The notes beneath the pieces are model-generated. The model was not told the origin of the DNA. It did not search any database and saw only the letters and a list, made by a program, of their open reading frames with translations. Below are positions 46,878 to 58,905 of a DNA stretch of 64,000 bases, one piece after another. The DNA lies in contig OY294049.1 of assembly GCA_958510825.1 (NCBI GenBank), forward strand, positions 24,256,945-24,320,944. The letters are read 5' to 3'. The DNA comes from Brachypterus glaber. Lineage: Eukaryota > Arthropoda > Insecta > Coleoptera > Kateretidae. A program made the position numbers and the translations under genes. Positions within the stretch are counted from its first letter, which is position 1; every line of letters starts with the position of its first letter.

Positions 46878-47092
46878 CTGTTCTCTTTTCCGCATCATTT
46901 AACATAATATCGTCTAAAGTTAACTTTTCACTTCTTCCTTTTGCATTAATGGCATACACAAATATTCTGAGTGTGGGTGGGGACGGCAATAAGTCGCTTA
47001 GATCCAGACGGAATACAGGGGAATCCGAGTCGGTGGCGGTTAGATTCAGTCGTAGCCTCATGTTTCTAGCGTCGTACGCTTCCAGAACAAAC
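46878..47092 (-). CDS. Sidestep-family exon: FNIII-like domain
   Basis: The acceptor GTGTTTTCAG precedes 47092 and the donor CAG|GTAAAT follows 46878: 215 bp entering in phase 2, leaving in phase 1. The first base completes the Lys begun in exon 60409-60226, so the product reads GGLPQ-KFVLEAYDARNMRL. It continues through LNLTATDSDSPVF to YAINAKGRSE and DAEKRTG. This is the membrane-proximal fibronectin-III-like fold of Sidestep proteins, where the Y-A-x-N-x-K-G-R-S pattern is highly conserved. It is extracellular. The intron before it is about 13.1 kb. Confidence 0.94.
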
Positions 47093-47155
47093 CTGAAAAC
47101 ACAATATTCCACAAGGATTAGTTTACCTTAGGGTGTATCCATAGTCATCGGTGCG

Positions 47156-48653
47156 GTAGTGACCATGTTTTCACGCCATGAATAGTGACACAATTTTTTG
47201 GCGCACTCACATCTCTACTCTTTTACTTCTCTACTCATTTATTTGACATCTCTGTATATAAATGTATTTATTTTTATTAGTACACACTGTATATATATAA
47301 TAATTTTAAAGAACCTGGCACACATATAGGGGGGTTCTTGGGCCTCAGTCAAACTGCCTCAAATTTTGATATTTTGTAATTTCGGGGATAAAAATTAAAT
47401 TAGGAAACATGCAGTCAAATTAAATGATCAGTTTCGGAGAAAAACGCTTTTAAAAATCTTATTTTATGACAGATTTTTTGACATATATTAAGGTTAATTT
47501 TTACTTACGTAAATATTAACTTAATTAGTCGTTTTAACTTTATTATACTATATTAATTATAGAATAGGCATGATAAATATTATATAAAAGGCTTTATTAT
47601 TATTTACTTAGTTGTGGACTAATAAATATTAACAGTTTTGTAAATCTTCCAGTATGTTGAACTTTTCTACGTATTTGCTAATTATCTGCATATTTTCTGT
47701 TACATTTTAACTTGATTATGTTGAAGACATGGTTTGGTATATCGACAGATATTTTATAATCAGCTATTTTAGATGTTTTTGATGTATTTTTTTAAAACTC
47801 CATCTGATAGTTGACACATCTGTCATGATAGTTTTACACGTAAAATCTATTACTTAGATTGCCTAGTAACAACGTAATTCATTAGTGAACCCTTTTGTAG
47901 TAATATTAATTAAGAGTTGTTGCTAGGCAATCTATAAAAATATCATGATTTGTCAACCATAGTCAACTATCAGATGGAGTTTTGAAAAAATATATCAAAA
48001 ACATCTAAAATATGTGATTATAAACTATTTTTCGATATACCAAACCATGTTCCAACATAATCAAGTTAAAATGTAACAGAAAAAATGCAGATAATTAGCA
48101 AAGTGGTAATATTATTAGTCCACATGTAAGTAAATGATAATAAAGCCTTTTATATAATATTTATCATGCTTGTCTTTAATTAATAGAGAATAATAAACTT
48201 AAAACGACTAATTAAGTTAATATTTACATAAGTAAAAAATAACCTTAATATACGTCAAAACAATCTGTCATAAAATTGGATTTTTAAAAGAGTTTTTCTT
48301 CGAAACTGGTCATTTAATTTGTCTCTACCTTTCCTAATTTAATTTTTACCCCCGAAATTACAAAATAACAAAATTTGAGGCAGTTTGACTGAGGCCCAAG
48401 AACCCCCCTATATGTGTGCCAGGTTCTTTGTTGGGTTAAGGAAATAGTATGACAAAGTCATTATGAAATTTATATTATTTAATAAAATACGATAAATATA
48501 CAGTGTGTACTAATAAAAAATAATTAAGCTTATATACAGACACATCAAATAAACGAGTAGAGAAGTAAAAGAGTAAAGATGTGAAAGAGCAGAGATGTAA
48601 AAGAGTAGAGATGTGAGTGCGCCAATTTTTTTACGGGTGAACACAGCCATTAC
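47156..48653. mobile_element. ~1.5 kb giant hairpin element
   Basis: Left arm about 47190-47885 and right arm about 47925-48625 are largely complementary. GCGCACTCACATCTCTACTC answers GAGTAGAGATGTGAGTGCGC. TGGGCCTCAGTCAAACTGCC answers the segment at about 48390-48410, and TAGATTGCCTAGTAACAACG pairs with TGTTGCTAGGCAATCTA near the centre. The arm ends are built from CTCTACTCTTTTACTT-like minisatellite units, linking it to 59299-59848. Located in the 13.1 kb intron just upstream of the FNIII exon. Confidence 0.8.
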
Positions 48654-49294
48654 TGAAGTAATAAGAATATATTTACTAGAGTACTGCATAGGTAGGTTTG
48701 TTAGGGCAGGTAGGTAGGTAATTTACACACTACATCACCTACGCACGTACTCAAACTGCCCACCTATCCTTATAACCCCACCTATATAGTGCTCTAGGTT
48801 CTACGTAGTATTAAGCACAAATTTGGGTTAATTAATGTTCACGTTGCAACACTAGTGCTTTTTGAATATATCATGAAACCCAAATGCTTTTATTTTTTTA
48901 TTTTGGCAGTACTTTTTTCCATTATTATGTAAATGTAACTGTAATCCTCTTTAATTTTTTTTGCTTAATCTTTGGGCTACAGAACGTACATAAAATATTG
49001 TATGAGATTCGTTTGCGACTGGCTTTTAGTGCACTTCAATTATTTTTACACTCTGGAAAGGGCACCTGAATTTTGGAACCGCTGATGCGTCGTGGATAAA
49101 ACTTTTATTTTCGTGTACTAAAAGCTCGCAAAATAATTTCAGTCTGTTCGTCTGTCCGTCTGTTTTTAAACCTTATTATAACTCTTAAATGGAAAATCCG
49201 ATTTAAAATAAGCTTTTACAAAACGATTAGGTAACTTTGAGATACGTCAAATATATTTAACGTTGATTTAGGAAAATGAGGACAAAGCGATTTA
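48654..49294. other. Intron DNA, nothing specific
   Basis: Includes GGTAGGTAGG-type short repeats (48710) and a CTGTTCGTCTGTCCGTCTGT stretch (49144) of the type also seen at 21145 and 53643. No exon. Confidence 0.4.
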
Positions 49295-49633
49295 ATAGTT
49301 ATTTATGGTACTAGTGGGTAAAGTAAGATATTGCTCATGAGAAAATTAACCTGCGAGGCGTCAGCCAAGCAGGTTAATTTTCGAGAGGGCAATATCGGTT
49401 TACCCGTGAGTGCCATACAAGGTTTTATCCAATAAATAGCTTACGAATTCATATTTTTATTAAAAATTTTAATGACATTTACAAGAAAATAATTTGACAA
49501 GTGACAGTTGAGTGGGTAAAATAAATAATTATCCACTCAATAAAGTAAAAGCCACGCGAGGGTTATTATTGAGTTTATCTATTTAAAATAAAGCTGGTAA
49601 TTGTCTTACTATCTGTATGTATTGGATAAAACT
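49295..49633. repeat. 0.33 kb family, copy 3 (inverse)
   Basis: Inverse of 21384-21710 and 25103-25419, with the hairpin AAAATTAACCTGC/GCAGGTTAATTTT at about 49343-49384 intact, and TATTGGATAAAA at the right end. Its presence inside the Sidestep-like intron shows the family transposes into genic and intergenic sites alike. Confidence 0.75.
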
Positions 49634-49716
49634 TATTTATATGGCAAATATTCTTCCAAAATTCATTTTTTTTTAAATATTTTCCACGAAAACGTTTTTA
49701 ATCATTTTTCTCGTAG

Positions 49717-50623
49717 TAGAGGAAAGTAGCCTAATTTCGGATACCATTTACAATGTATTCAATATTTAATACTCGGTATTACTTTTTGATATTTTTTTTA
49801 TATAACCAGATACAACTTATTATAGCGAACCATGATTTATTATAAAAGCAATTTTATTACAGTTTATTTTTTCCAAAAAACACGGTTAAAAAAAATCAGC
49901 GCATTTTTGTGCATTTGAAAAGGGGCTCCTAATTTCGGACATATCCGAAAAAATTTTTTCAAGAGTAGATCTGGATCCCATTGCTTATGTTTCTTGTTAT
50001 TCCTTCACATTTAAGACGTAATTTAATCATTAAGCGATTTTCTACGAAATACTATAGGCACTATAATTTTAGATTCCCAATTTCGAATATCTTAGTATCT
50101 TAGGTAATTTTCGTTTTTTCAAAATTGTTTATCTTAGTTTGTTGTATCATTATAAAAATAATAATTAATGGTTGGTTATCCTGAATAATAATTACCTTGC
50201 GGATATCCGAAATTGGGAATCAAATGCACAAAAATGGTCTATCCGAAATTAGGCAACTTTCTGCTTTTTAGATTAGAAATTTGTAGAATGTTTACGTTTT
50301 CAAATTGCTTAATTATGAATAGTGGATCAACTTAACTAACATCATAACTTACCCAAGACAGAATCAGGAACTTTTATAACGATTATTTATAAAATAAACA
50401 AGCATAATAATGCAACTGAGCACAAAACTGCCATTTGCAATATAAACGATTTGTGCTGCCATTTAAAGGGGAGAAGCTCTACCGTTATCATATTACAGGA
50501 CGGATTTAGTTTGACTTTTGGCTTCACATAAAAGTAGGTTTCTGTTTACCTTTGCAGACAGTATCTTAAATACACTACTATCCGAAATTTGGAAACCATC
50601 CGAAATTAGGCGCATTTCCTCTA
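49717..50623. mobile_element. 0.9 kb TIR element, copy B (inverse)
   Basis: Inverse of 19978-20882 with the same TAGAGGAAA ends and the same interior order. Differences are only scattered single bases, which implies relatively recent amplification compared with the decayed families around it. Confidence 0.85.
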
Positions 50624-52435
50624 ATATTACTTTTTCAGATACAATTATCGATTTAAGTATTGCCAATCGGTTAAAAGGTTATCCGTTATAGCTATCCCAG
50701 TATAGCTATATTTCTTATAATTTTAAATATATTACGAGGCTATTATGAGTATATCCATTTAACCCGTGGCGATCGTTACTAAGTTAAACGATAACTAGAT
50801 TTTTTCTAAATTTTTAGTTGCATACTTTCGGAGATAGAGGCAGGCTACTTTTTTTAAAGTTATTACCCCTCCAGGGACTTATTTTTGAAATAATAAATTT
50901 TAAAAAGTATTTAAAGATTACTCAAACAGCTCTTTTGAACTTTTTATCACATATCCATAAAAAAATCAAAATCAATTTAGAATACCATTTAACATACTAT
51001 GTCAGGCGTCATTGACTATTTTCAAAAGAATTTAGAGGATTTCTGTGGATAAACAGTCAGACAGACAGATGTTTGAAGTAGGGTCCTAAATAAAATTACA
51101 TTAAACTTTTAAAGTTTAATAAAATTTCATTTTGGGTACCATCGCGGCCAATAAATTCAGCTACATCCAAAAATGACACATATTAAAACCAACTTTAAAA
51201 TTTTACAGACATCTGTAATACTTAACTTAAATTATAAATTTTGACAAGAAATGTCAAATTGACAAATAATTAAATTGACATATTTTTTTAATAATGCCAA
51301 GCAAATTAAAAAAGCAATTCTAACAGCAAGATTAAATTATGGTTTTAGTATAAGAGCGATAGATAATTATAATTATTCATTTATGACTTGGATATTTCAA
51401 CGAATACGGTTTGCCGCGCGATAAAGACAATAGAAGAACGAGGTGTAATAAATCGGAAAGAAGGTTTGGGCCGTCCAAAATTTTCCACCGCACAGACCAG
51501 CTTCTACCAACATTTATTTATTTTATGTATTTATTTATTTATTGTAGAAAAATATACAAATTAAAATACCTTACATTACATTGTTTCGTTATAACAAAAC
51601 AAAATTTAGTATAAATATCCTACATTTTAACTTGAAAGTTTGTGCACTGCACTGCATGCAGTTAATTATTAAACATTAACACAAAGCAACATTTTTTATC
51701 TTTAAATTATTATTATGAATTTCTTATAACACTGTAAGTTTGATTTAGCCATTCTTTAAAACTTAAACTAACCTCAAGACTATCGTTACTATTTATATTT
51801 GTATATTGATAATAATAAAAATGAAATATAGTTATTTCAGAATGACAGCATGTCTAACCCTACTTTTTAAAAATGACAAATAACTCATATGTCACGATCT
51901 AAGCAACTATAATTTTAAATATTGGGTATCCGCAAGGCTCTTTGCTGTAGCTGGAATTAATGGCCGTGATGGTACCGAGCTTAATTTTTCTTTAGTGGGG
52001 GGCAAGTTTCCGTGTACATAACCCTTAACTTTATCAATTTATTTTACAAACACAAAATAATAGAATTACACCTCGACTGTTTGGAATTACGCTAAAATGC
52101 ACCCGAGTTTCCTGGGTTCATTTACGCTTCAGGCAAGAAAGAATTCGATATACTGGCTTTTCAACAGACATAAAAAGAACAAAACGTCAAGATATGTAAT
52201 GCTACGCATTCCATTGTATAGTATTCATAGTGAAAAATTACATTTTCTTAAATACCTAAAAAAAGGATTAAAAAAAAATAAAAATAAACATAATAAAAAA
52301 TGATTTTTTCAAAAAAAAGATGTTTAAAATTGTACTCAAGTTTAAAAAAAAAATAAAAGAAAAAAATCTTAAATAAATTAGAAAGACGAAAAAATAATAA
52401 AAAAAATTTTTGGAAGAAAGTCCAAACGAAAAACT
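50624..52435. other. Intron DNA, no exon supported
   Basis: 51053-51072 has CAGTCAGACAGACAGATG, part of the same dispersed retroposon-tail type. The segment 51290-51500 (TTAAAAAAGCAATTCTAACA and following) includes short phrases that could be a decayed helix-turn-helix transposase, but I could not read a convincing domain. The rest is AT-rich. Confidence 0.4.
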
Positions 52436-52945
52436 ATTTTTTCTACGATCTAATAGAACAGTTAACATTTCTACAAAAACAAATGAAGTTTTCAGACTTC
52501 AAAATAACCTATTTCTTAGTATTTAACTTTTCTGCTCGTTACCATGACAGCAAGCAGAAAAGTGATCTTTTTCGCACGCACAGTCTACTCAACGGGCATG
52601 TCAATCGTAAAACGGTTGACAGTTATATGTCACTTATAGCGACGAGATGGTGGTCTATATATTTGTTGTTACGAAGGAATTATGGAGAGTTACTGTGATT
52701 AGGATTCTACTTTTACACCAACAGATTTGCAGAAAATTGTACTCAAATGCTGCGACCTTGTAAGGTTATAAATTTACTGTCTGAGATTTATTTATTTATT
52801 TTAGATCGTAGAAAAAATGTTGTTTGTATTAAATGCAAAATGTGATTTCTGCTTTTGCGTGATTGCTGATCTCGGCTAGACGCATCAATCAGAAAATTTC
52901 ATGCTCAAGCAGAAATCAATAATTTGCCCTCTTATTGCAAAAATA
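52436..52945. mobile_element. TTTCTACGATCTAA family, copy 3
   Basis: TTTTTTCTACGATCTAATAG at 52438 and TTTAGATCGTAGAAAAAA at about 52800-52817 are the TIRs. The second hairpin module (GCAAAATGTGATTTCTG, then CAGAAATCAATAATTTGC) follows to about 52945. This is the shortest and cleanest of the three copies. AAGTCCAAAC lies just outside the left end (52418-52427). Confidence 0.8.
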
Positions 52946-53755
52946 CCTATTTTTTCTTTTTTCAAAAAACATAAAGATTTAAAGAAAAAAAATAAAAAAA
53001 TTAAAAAAATTAAAATTAAAAAAATATATATAGGTATTTTGATTTTCTTGTATTCCAAAGTGACATTGGTTTGGTAAGAAAGGTTAAGTTAAAAGTAACA
53101 CTTTTCTTAAGAGTTTTTCTTTTATTTTACTTTGGTAACACAAAAGACAAACCCAACCACTATGCAATTTTGCGGTCCCTTATGAAAAATTTCATACCGG
53201 TTGGGTTTGCTTTAGTTTTACTTTGGCGGGCTGCAGCCCGACAACTTAGTTTTGCGGACCGTTATGGAAAATTCATATACAACTGGACAAAACCAAATTA
53301 AAACTAATTTTACTCATTATTGTTACCTTTTTTTGTTATAAATATGTTTACAAGCAAATAAAAAATAGCGTATGGTACACGGATGAGAAATATTTCTCCG
53401 CATGTGACCGAGAAACATTATTTCCCGTCCTTGGGTCTTAATGTTCTATTTGTCTAAAAATTAAACTCTTTTGAAAAGTTTGTTTTTTGAAAAATATAGT
53501 TTCAATAACTTTTTTATCTTTGAGGGGATTATTTTTAAACCAATAGGGATCTTACTCTCATAGAACTTGATTTTTTCTGAAAATTTCGAGACGATCGGAT
53601 AATTCGTTTTGGAGTTGGAGTGTCCACAAAAATCGTGACATCAGACAGACAGATGGATGGACAGACGGACGGACAAACGGGATTTTTAAAGACACATTTG
53701 TATCCAAGAATTTTTTGACTTTCTTGAAGATTTTGGCAAATTCAAAACTAATATA
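52946..53755. repeat. Retroposon-tail-like segment
   Basis: A GACAGACAGATGGATGGACA tetranucleotide-like stretch (53643) is followed by a TTGTATCCAAGAATTTTTTG segment and then by the hairpin at 53756. A similar phrase TCTGTATCCAAGAAATTTT precedes the hairpin at 39927. A shared 3' module of a dispersed retroposon is the simplest reading. Confidence 0.5.
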
Positions 53756-53790
53756 ATACTATTCTAGCGCTTACGCGCTGTGAATAGTAT
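53756..53790. repeat. Conserved hairpin, copy 2
   Basis: ATACTATTC, T, AGCGC, loop TTAC, GCGCT, GT, GAATAGTAT: a 9 bp outer stem and 5 bp inner stem, better paired than copy 1 at 39927. Confidence 0.65.
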
Positions 53791-54948
53791 AATAAGGCTT
53801 ACGCTGCAATTGCAGGTTAACCTAGTAAAAGCTTACTTGAACACGTAATACTTTCCAATACTTTTTTTTACTTCTTTGTGATTGAGTTTCTATAAAACCT
53901 TTTATAATTTTTGCAAATTACCGATTTAATTTTTAAGAAAAAATAATACATATACAAAGAAATACGATGTAGAATGTAGAAAGATAATCTTTCAAATATT
54001 GCTAATCAAACAAACACTTCCAAATTACTTAACACAGCCAAATATTATTATTCTTTGATTAACTTTTAACATTACTATATATACAGGGTGTCTCAACGAA
54101 CCCGACTCGGTCGATATATAGTAAAGTATCCACTTTAGAGAAAAACTTTAAAGGGAAAAGTTGCATGGTTTTAAAAAAGACACATTCTAAAAATATTTTG
54201 AAATATACAGGATGGTTCTCCTAGGATGGGTAACATCTGACTTAATTTTTTTTAATGGAATGGTATATTTTTTATTATGTAATCTTGCTTGTCATAAAAA
54301 TACCTTATTTATTAATATCATATTATATGGGTCTATTGTTTATAGTTTTTGAGATATATATATTTTTTTTTGAGAAAAAATGCATTTTTAGTGATAAGAT
54401 AAAACCTGCTTTAATTTCTTTACTTTTTGTCAAAAATGTATAAAATTCTGCAAGCTTATCTTAAAAGGGTGTATCTAATTACTTTATATACAAAAAATAA
54501 AATGTTTTATACAGGGCGTTCAAAATTAATTTTAAACTTTTGGATATTCAAACATAAAAAACTCAATTTATTTAAATAGAATGCTATATTTTTTAATTGC
54601 TTATTAAATGTAAAATAAAATTCTACATTTAATGAGTAAATAAAAAATATAGCATTTCATTAAAAAAAAATGATTTTTTTTAATGGAATGCTATATTATT
54701 AAATGTAGAATTTTATTCTAAATTTGTATCATGAGGCATTATACCTCAAACTTTCCTAGATAGTTATTTATTTAGAATTTACAGAAAATCTAGTAGCGGA
54801 ACTTCCAATTAAATTACGCAAAATAGAAAAAAAATCATAAAGCTGCGTCTGGCACGATTCCGTGACAAGGCAGTCGAACAAATGTGCGCATGTTACGGAT
54901 CCGTGACACTTGCGTTCCGCATTCAATGATTAAATTTCAATCTATACT
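53791..54948. other. Cluster of solo TIR termini
   Basis: TATACAGGGTGTCTCAACG (54081), TATACAGGATGGTTCTCC (54206) and TATACAGGGCGTTCAAAA (54511) are three same-orientation element ends without partners nearby. A TAAATGTAGAATTTTATT and GGAATGCTATATT block is repeated in both orientations at 54580-54730. Confidence 0.55.
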
Positions 54949-55531
54949 CGGCGCATTATCTATCTGAGTAACAAATTGGATCAAGGAAGCTATGATTAGT
55001 GGTTTAAAAATGACTTTTAGTAATATTTTTGTAGCCCATTGTGCTTTTGATAATTTTTAACATTTAGGTTAAATTGACTGTCATTTTACGTCTTACAAAT
55101 TATTAACAAAATCTGTTTAATAAGTAAAACTTTGTTCAAAATTATAATAAAAGTAAGTTTTTATTCATAAAGTGCTATTATAAACTTAAATTTAACATTA
55201 CCTGAATAAAATTACGGACCAGTATTATTTTAACCAAAAAATTCTGTTATAGTGTTTACTTCAAAAAGTTATAGAGCACTGCATTATATTACTTAATTTA
55301 AACAAAATGTTTATAGATTGATGCTTTAGTTTTCTTTTTATGTACTTTTCTTGTTATTTCTTCTTGCTAAAGCAAATTATTTGGATATTTTTTTAAATGT
55401 CAAAATAATGTCTTGATTGACAATAAATTTTAAACAAGATGAAAACCTTACATAAGGAACTAAATATATTCTACCAACCAAATAACAAGAAACAAATGAC
55501 CATCAACTCAGATAGATAATGCGCGGAGTTT
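54949..55531. mobile_element. ~580 bp TIR element, ACTCGGCGCATTATC ends
   Basis: ACTCGGCGCATTATCTATCT with GAGT at 54952 is inverted at 55507-55530 (ACTCAGATAGATAATGCGCG then GAGT), one mismatch in 24. The interior is AT-rich and non-coding. No clear target duplication. Confidence 0.7.
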
Positions 55532-55536
55532 ACATT

Positions 55537-56565
55537 ATAGTAGGGGGAGATACCCATGAATGCGACACTTATTTTTTCAAACGGCTGCCAATTTTTTTTT
55601 ATCTTTTATACCTATTTTTTTTTTTAGGTATTATATTTGGAAATAAAAGAACACAGTCCAAGTGTTAAACCTGAATAATATTTATTTTTACCAAAACTAC
55701 AAGCATTTAAAAAAAAAAGAAAATTGTCCCATTCAAGAATACGGTATATTGAATGGGACACAAATAAAAAATTGCTATTAAAGATAAAAAAAAGTCCAAA
55801 CCTGAATAATATTTATTTTTACCAAAACTACAAACATTTTAAAGAAAAGTAAATTGTCCGATTCAAGAATACGGTATATTGAATGGGACATAAATAAAAA
55901 ATTGCTATTAAAGATAAAAAATCATGAAAATATATATTATTATCACTATTAATAGTGTAATATTAGTAATGTATTAGAATTATATTACTAATACCAATAA
56001 ACCTATAATGTTCTTTGATAACAAAAAATAGCTGTCTTACATTCTTTATTATTTAGTTTAAATAATTTTACCAAACTTTGGTTCATGTTTTCTTGAATCA
56101 ATATCAATGTCTTTTAGAGTGAATTCTTATTTAAAAGAGATAAATGGAAATTAAATATACAGTAAAATAGTTGTCCCATTCAAGGTAACGATATTTGACC
56201 CATTCAAGAACACTGAAAATATTATCAAAAAAAAAAAATAGGCTAATAATATTTACCTTTATCTATAATATTCGATTATTTTGTATATGTTTCGGGCTGT
56301 TCTAGACTATTACATAAACCAAATTCAAACAATTTCCTGTTGACTTTCGTCAATAAAATATGTTTCAAAATTATTAAAAAATTTACTTGTGTTAAATTTT
56401 TCAAAAACCCAGCTGCCTAAACTTTGCCATTTCTTATTATTTTTAACTACACATGTAGGGCCATCTAAGCATGGTAACAAAAACCAAAAATTACGAAGCA
56501 TAGTTCAGAAAAAGGCATTGTTCGGAAAAAGGTATGTCCCGTTCATGGGAATTTCTCCCTATTAT
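55537..56565. mobile_element. 1.03 kb TIR element with internal tandem duplication
   Basis: ATAGTAGGGGGAGATACCCA at 55537 is answered by TGGGAATTTCTCCCTATTAT to 56565. Internally, about 125 bp (55667-55791) is repeated at 55800-55920; the two units differ by a few bases and are joined by AAGTCCAAAC (55792-55801). Recurrent TGTCCCATTCAAG words (55728, 56171, 56197) suggest subterminal binding-site-like repeats. Confidence 0.75.
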
Positions 56566-56813
56566 ACGTTTTTAGCTTGAAGTATAACATTTCTACTTTT
56601 GTGAGCGTGGTTGTAATGAATTTGGCCATCGAACAATATTTTGATTTAAATCATTGCCATTAGTAGACTTTTTTAGTAAACTTAATAGACTTTTTTAGTA
56701 AACTCCCAAACATAGTGATACTTAAAAAAACACCGAGACCTGGGTAGTGAGTTTTTTGCGGTTTTCTAAAAGTTGGACTTTTTGATCCTACATGCCTCAC
56801 TTGTAACGCTTTT

Positions 56814-57325
56814 AACCCTCTACCACAGACAACGGGTAAATTTTACGCCTCGATAGTATACAATTTGTGATTTCTCCCAACTACGACTTACTACGACTTG
56901 CCGCGTCTCAATACCTTTCGGACATTCCATTTAAGCCCTACATCTGTATGTTAAAGTTGGTATATTGAAGTGATTTTTCACGTGTTCATTTAAAATTTGG
57001 CGGCGTAAATAAAAAGAATAGAGTTTATTCATTGCAAAAAAATATGTATTTTCTTTCTTCTACCAAGTTATATAAGTAAATTTCCCTACCAAGTCAAAAT
57101 TTACAAAAAATAACATTATAGTACAAATTATATTATAGAAATAACTCATTTAAATATGTTATATTGCATTTATAATTAAATAATTAAATCTATAAAGAAC
57201 AAGTTTGACGATAAATAAGTCAGAATTTTAATTTTGTTCGACTTTTAAATTGTTTAAACGGAGGCGTAATTTTTACGCCGTGTCTGTAGTAACATTCCAT
57301 AAATAAGGTGTCTGTGGCAGAGGGC
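56814..57325. mobile_element. ~510 bp TIR element, ACCCTCTACCACAGACA ends
   Basis: AACCCTCTACCACAGACA at 56814 and TGTCTGTGGCAGAGGG ending at 57324 are inverted with one mismatch. Subterminal TTTTACGCC and GGCGTAATTTTTACGCC match the outer element at 7661-10180, so the two form one family. Confidence 0.75.
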
Positions 57326-58473
57326 ACTACAGCGTTGCGGAATCCGGACAGTAAATAACAGTTTTCCCCATTGTTAACAACATTAACAGTTGAAGAGTAA
57401 GAGTCATAAGAGGTCCAAGTAGTAAGAAGTTATAGTAGTGCAGCGATAAAGTTAATTAGATTTGTATACTTGCTTTGTTGTGATTTATAGCGGTGTATTA
57501 CACCTTATTATGTTTGTTAAGCTTACTGGAAATAGGGCACTTGAATATACTATTTCTTTATAGAGACGCAAATAAAAAAATACTTAGAAGTCCTTAACAT
57601 GAAAGAAAATTGTTCCAGTTTTTACAACTTTCGAATTTAAAGTAATTTTTGAAAAAAACATGAATACTGCCGAAAGAGAAAGAGATTTTTGTGTTTTTTC
57701 CAGCCCTTATAAACCAAGTAATTTTTTGTACTTTTTTACCGGTAATCATTCATTTTTAACCATTAAATAAATTTTATCTACGTTCTACTTAGAGGACGTA
57801 TTTTAGTATTTATTTTTATATCACAACACTAGTGTCTTTTAAAAATATTATGATACCAAAATGCTTTTGTTTTTCTATTTGACAGTACTTTTTTCTAACG
57901 TCAAGTAAATTTCAGTAAGTAATAATTATTTTCTATTTTGCGACAGACAAAAGCCTATCGCTTAACGTTTTCCGTGCAAATGTCAACTTCACTTTAAAGT
58001 TTAATTTTCTGCAAAATTTTGTGTTTAGGTTATTTTTTACCGTGTTAAAATTGTGGCTTGGTTACTTGCAGTAAAAAAGAGAAGACATAACTATAAAATA
58101 TATCAAAATGTCATGTGTTCTTAGAATTTTAAACGGCGAAAACAGTAATGCCAACCCGAGACAAAAATCCCTAAATCAGTCATCAAATTAAGTGTATTTT
58201 TTTAATTTTAGAGCAAAATAAAAAAAAATTGTTTAAAGCACTCGTTTTTAGCGCACTAGTACTTTAGAAAACTCGCTGCAAGTGGCTGGTTTTCTAAACT
58301 TGTACTCGTGAGCTAAAAACATATGTTATGAAACTATTACTTTCATATACTATTATTTTTTTCGATTTGGGCTGTAAAAATTTGTTTGCAACTGGGTTTG
58401 GTGCAATAGAATGACTTTTTTCTACGACTGTTTTAAAATGTTAGTCAAATCGCACAAAAAATTCTTACGGTAT
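57326..58473. other. Intron DNA, nothing specific
   Basis: 57800-57900 (ACACTAGTGTCTTTTAAAAA, AAAATGCTTTTGTTTTTCTA) resembles 48845-48905, a second copy of an unassigned repeat. No exon. Confidence 0.4.
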
Positions 58474-58818
58474 ACCAGGTATACTATACCTGGTGTCAGG
58501 AAAGTGGTGTAGCCCTCTTAACTTTTTTACTCTTTTAGGTAGGATTTTGAAATTTGCAGAAGCTATATTATGCATAATTTAAGATTTTTTGACATTTTTA
58601 ATTAAATTGAAATAGGTAAAAATATACAGGGTATTACATTTAAAAATCAAAAGTTCGATTCATTTCCGGTGAAACCGGAAGTGCTAAAAAATGTCTAACC
58701 ATGTCAAAAAGTCCTAAATTATACATAATATAGGTCCTGAAAATTTTACGATCCTACATAAAAAAGTAAAAAAGTTAAGGGGGGTGGACCACCTTCTTGA
58801 AACACCTGGTATAGCACA
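58474..58818. mobile_element. ~340 bp MITE, TACCTGGTGT ends
   Basis: TATACCTGGTGTCAGGAAAG at 58485 is inverted at about 58792-58815 (CTTGAAACACCTGGTATA). Inner arms TTAACTTTTTTACT and TTGCAGAAGCTATATTATGC pair with 58690-58780. A compact 21 bp palindrome ACCAGGTATA-C-TATACCTGGT sits at the left tip (58474-58494). Flanking TTACGGTATA continues on the right side as a tandem repeat of CGTAAGCGGATGACGGTATA (58821-58905). Confidence 0.75.
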
Positions 58819-58905
58819 TTTCGTAAGCGGATGACAGTATATGAAAACTCTTACGGTATATATATAACATTCCGTAAGCGGATGACGGTATATGATACAT
58901 ACCGT

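Noticed and set aside
53756..53790. Helitron 3' terminus
   Set aside because: The hairpin is suitable, but no CTRR end follows at the expected distance and no 5'-TC partner was found.
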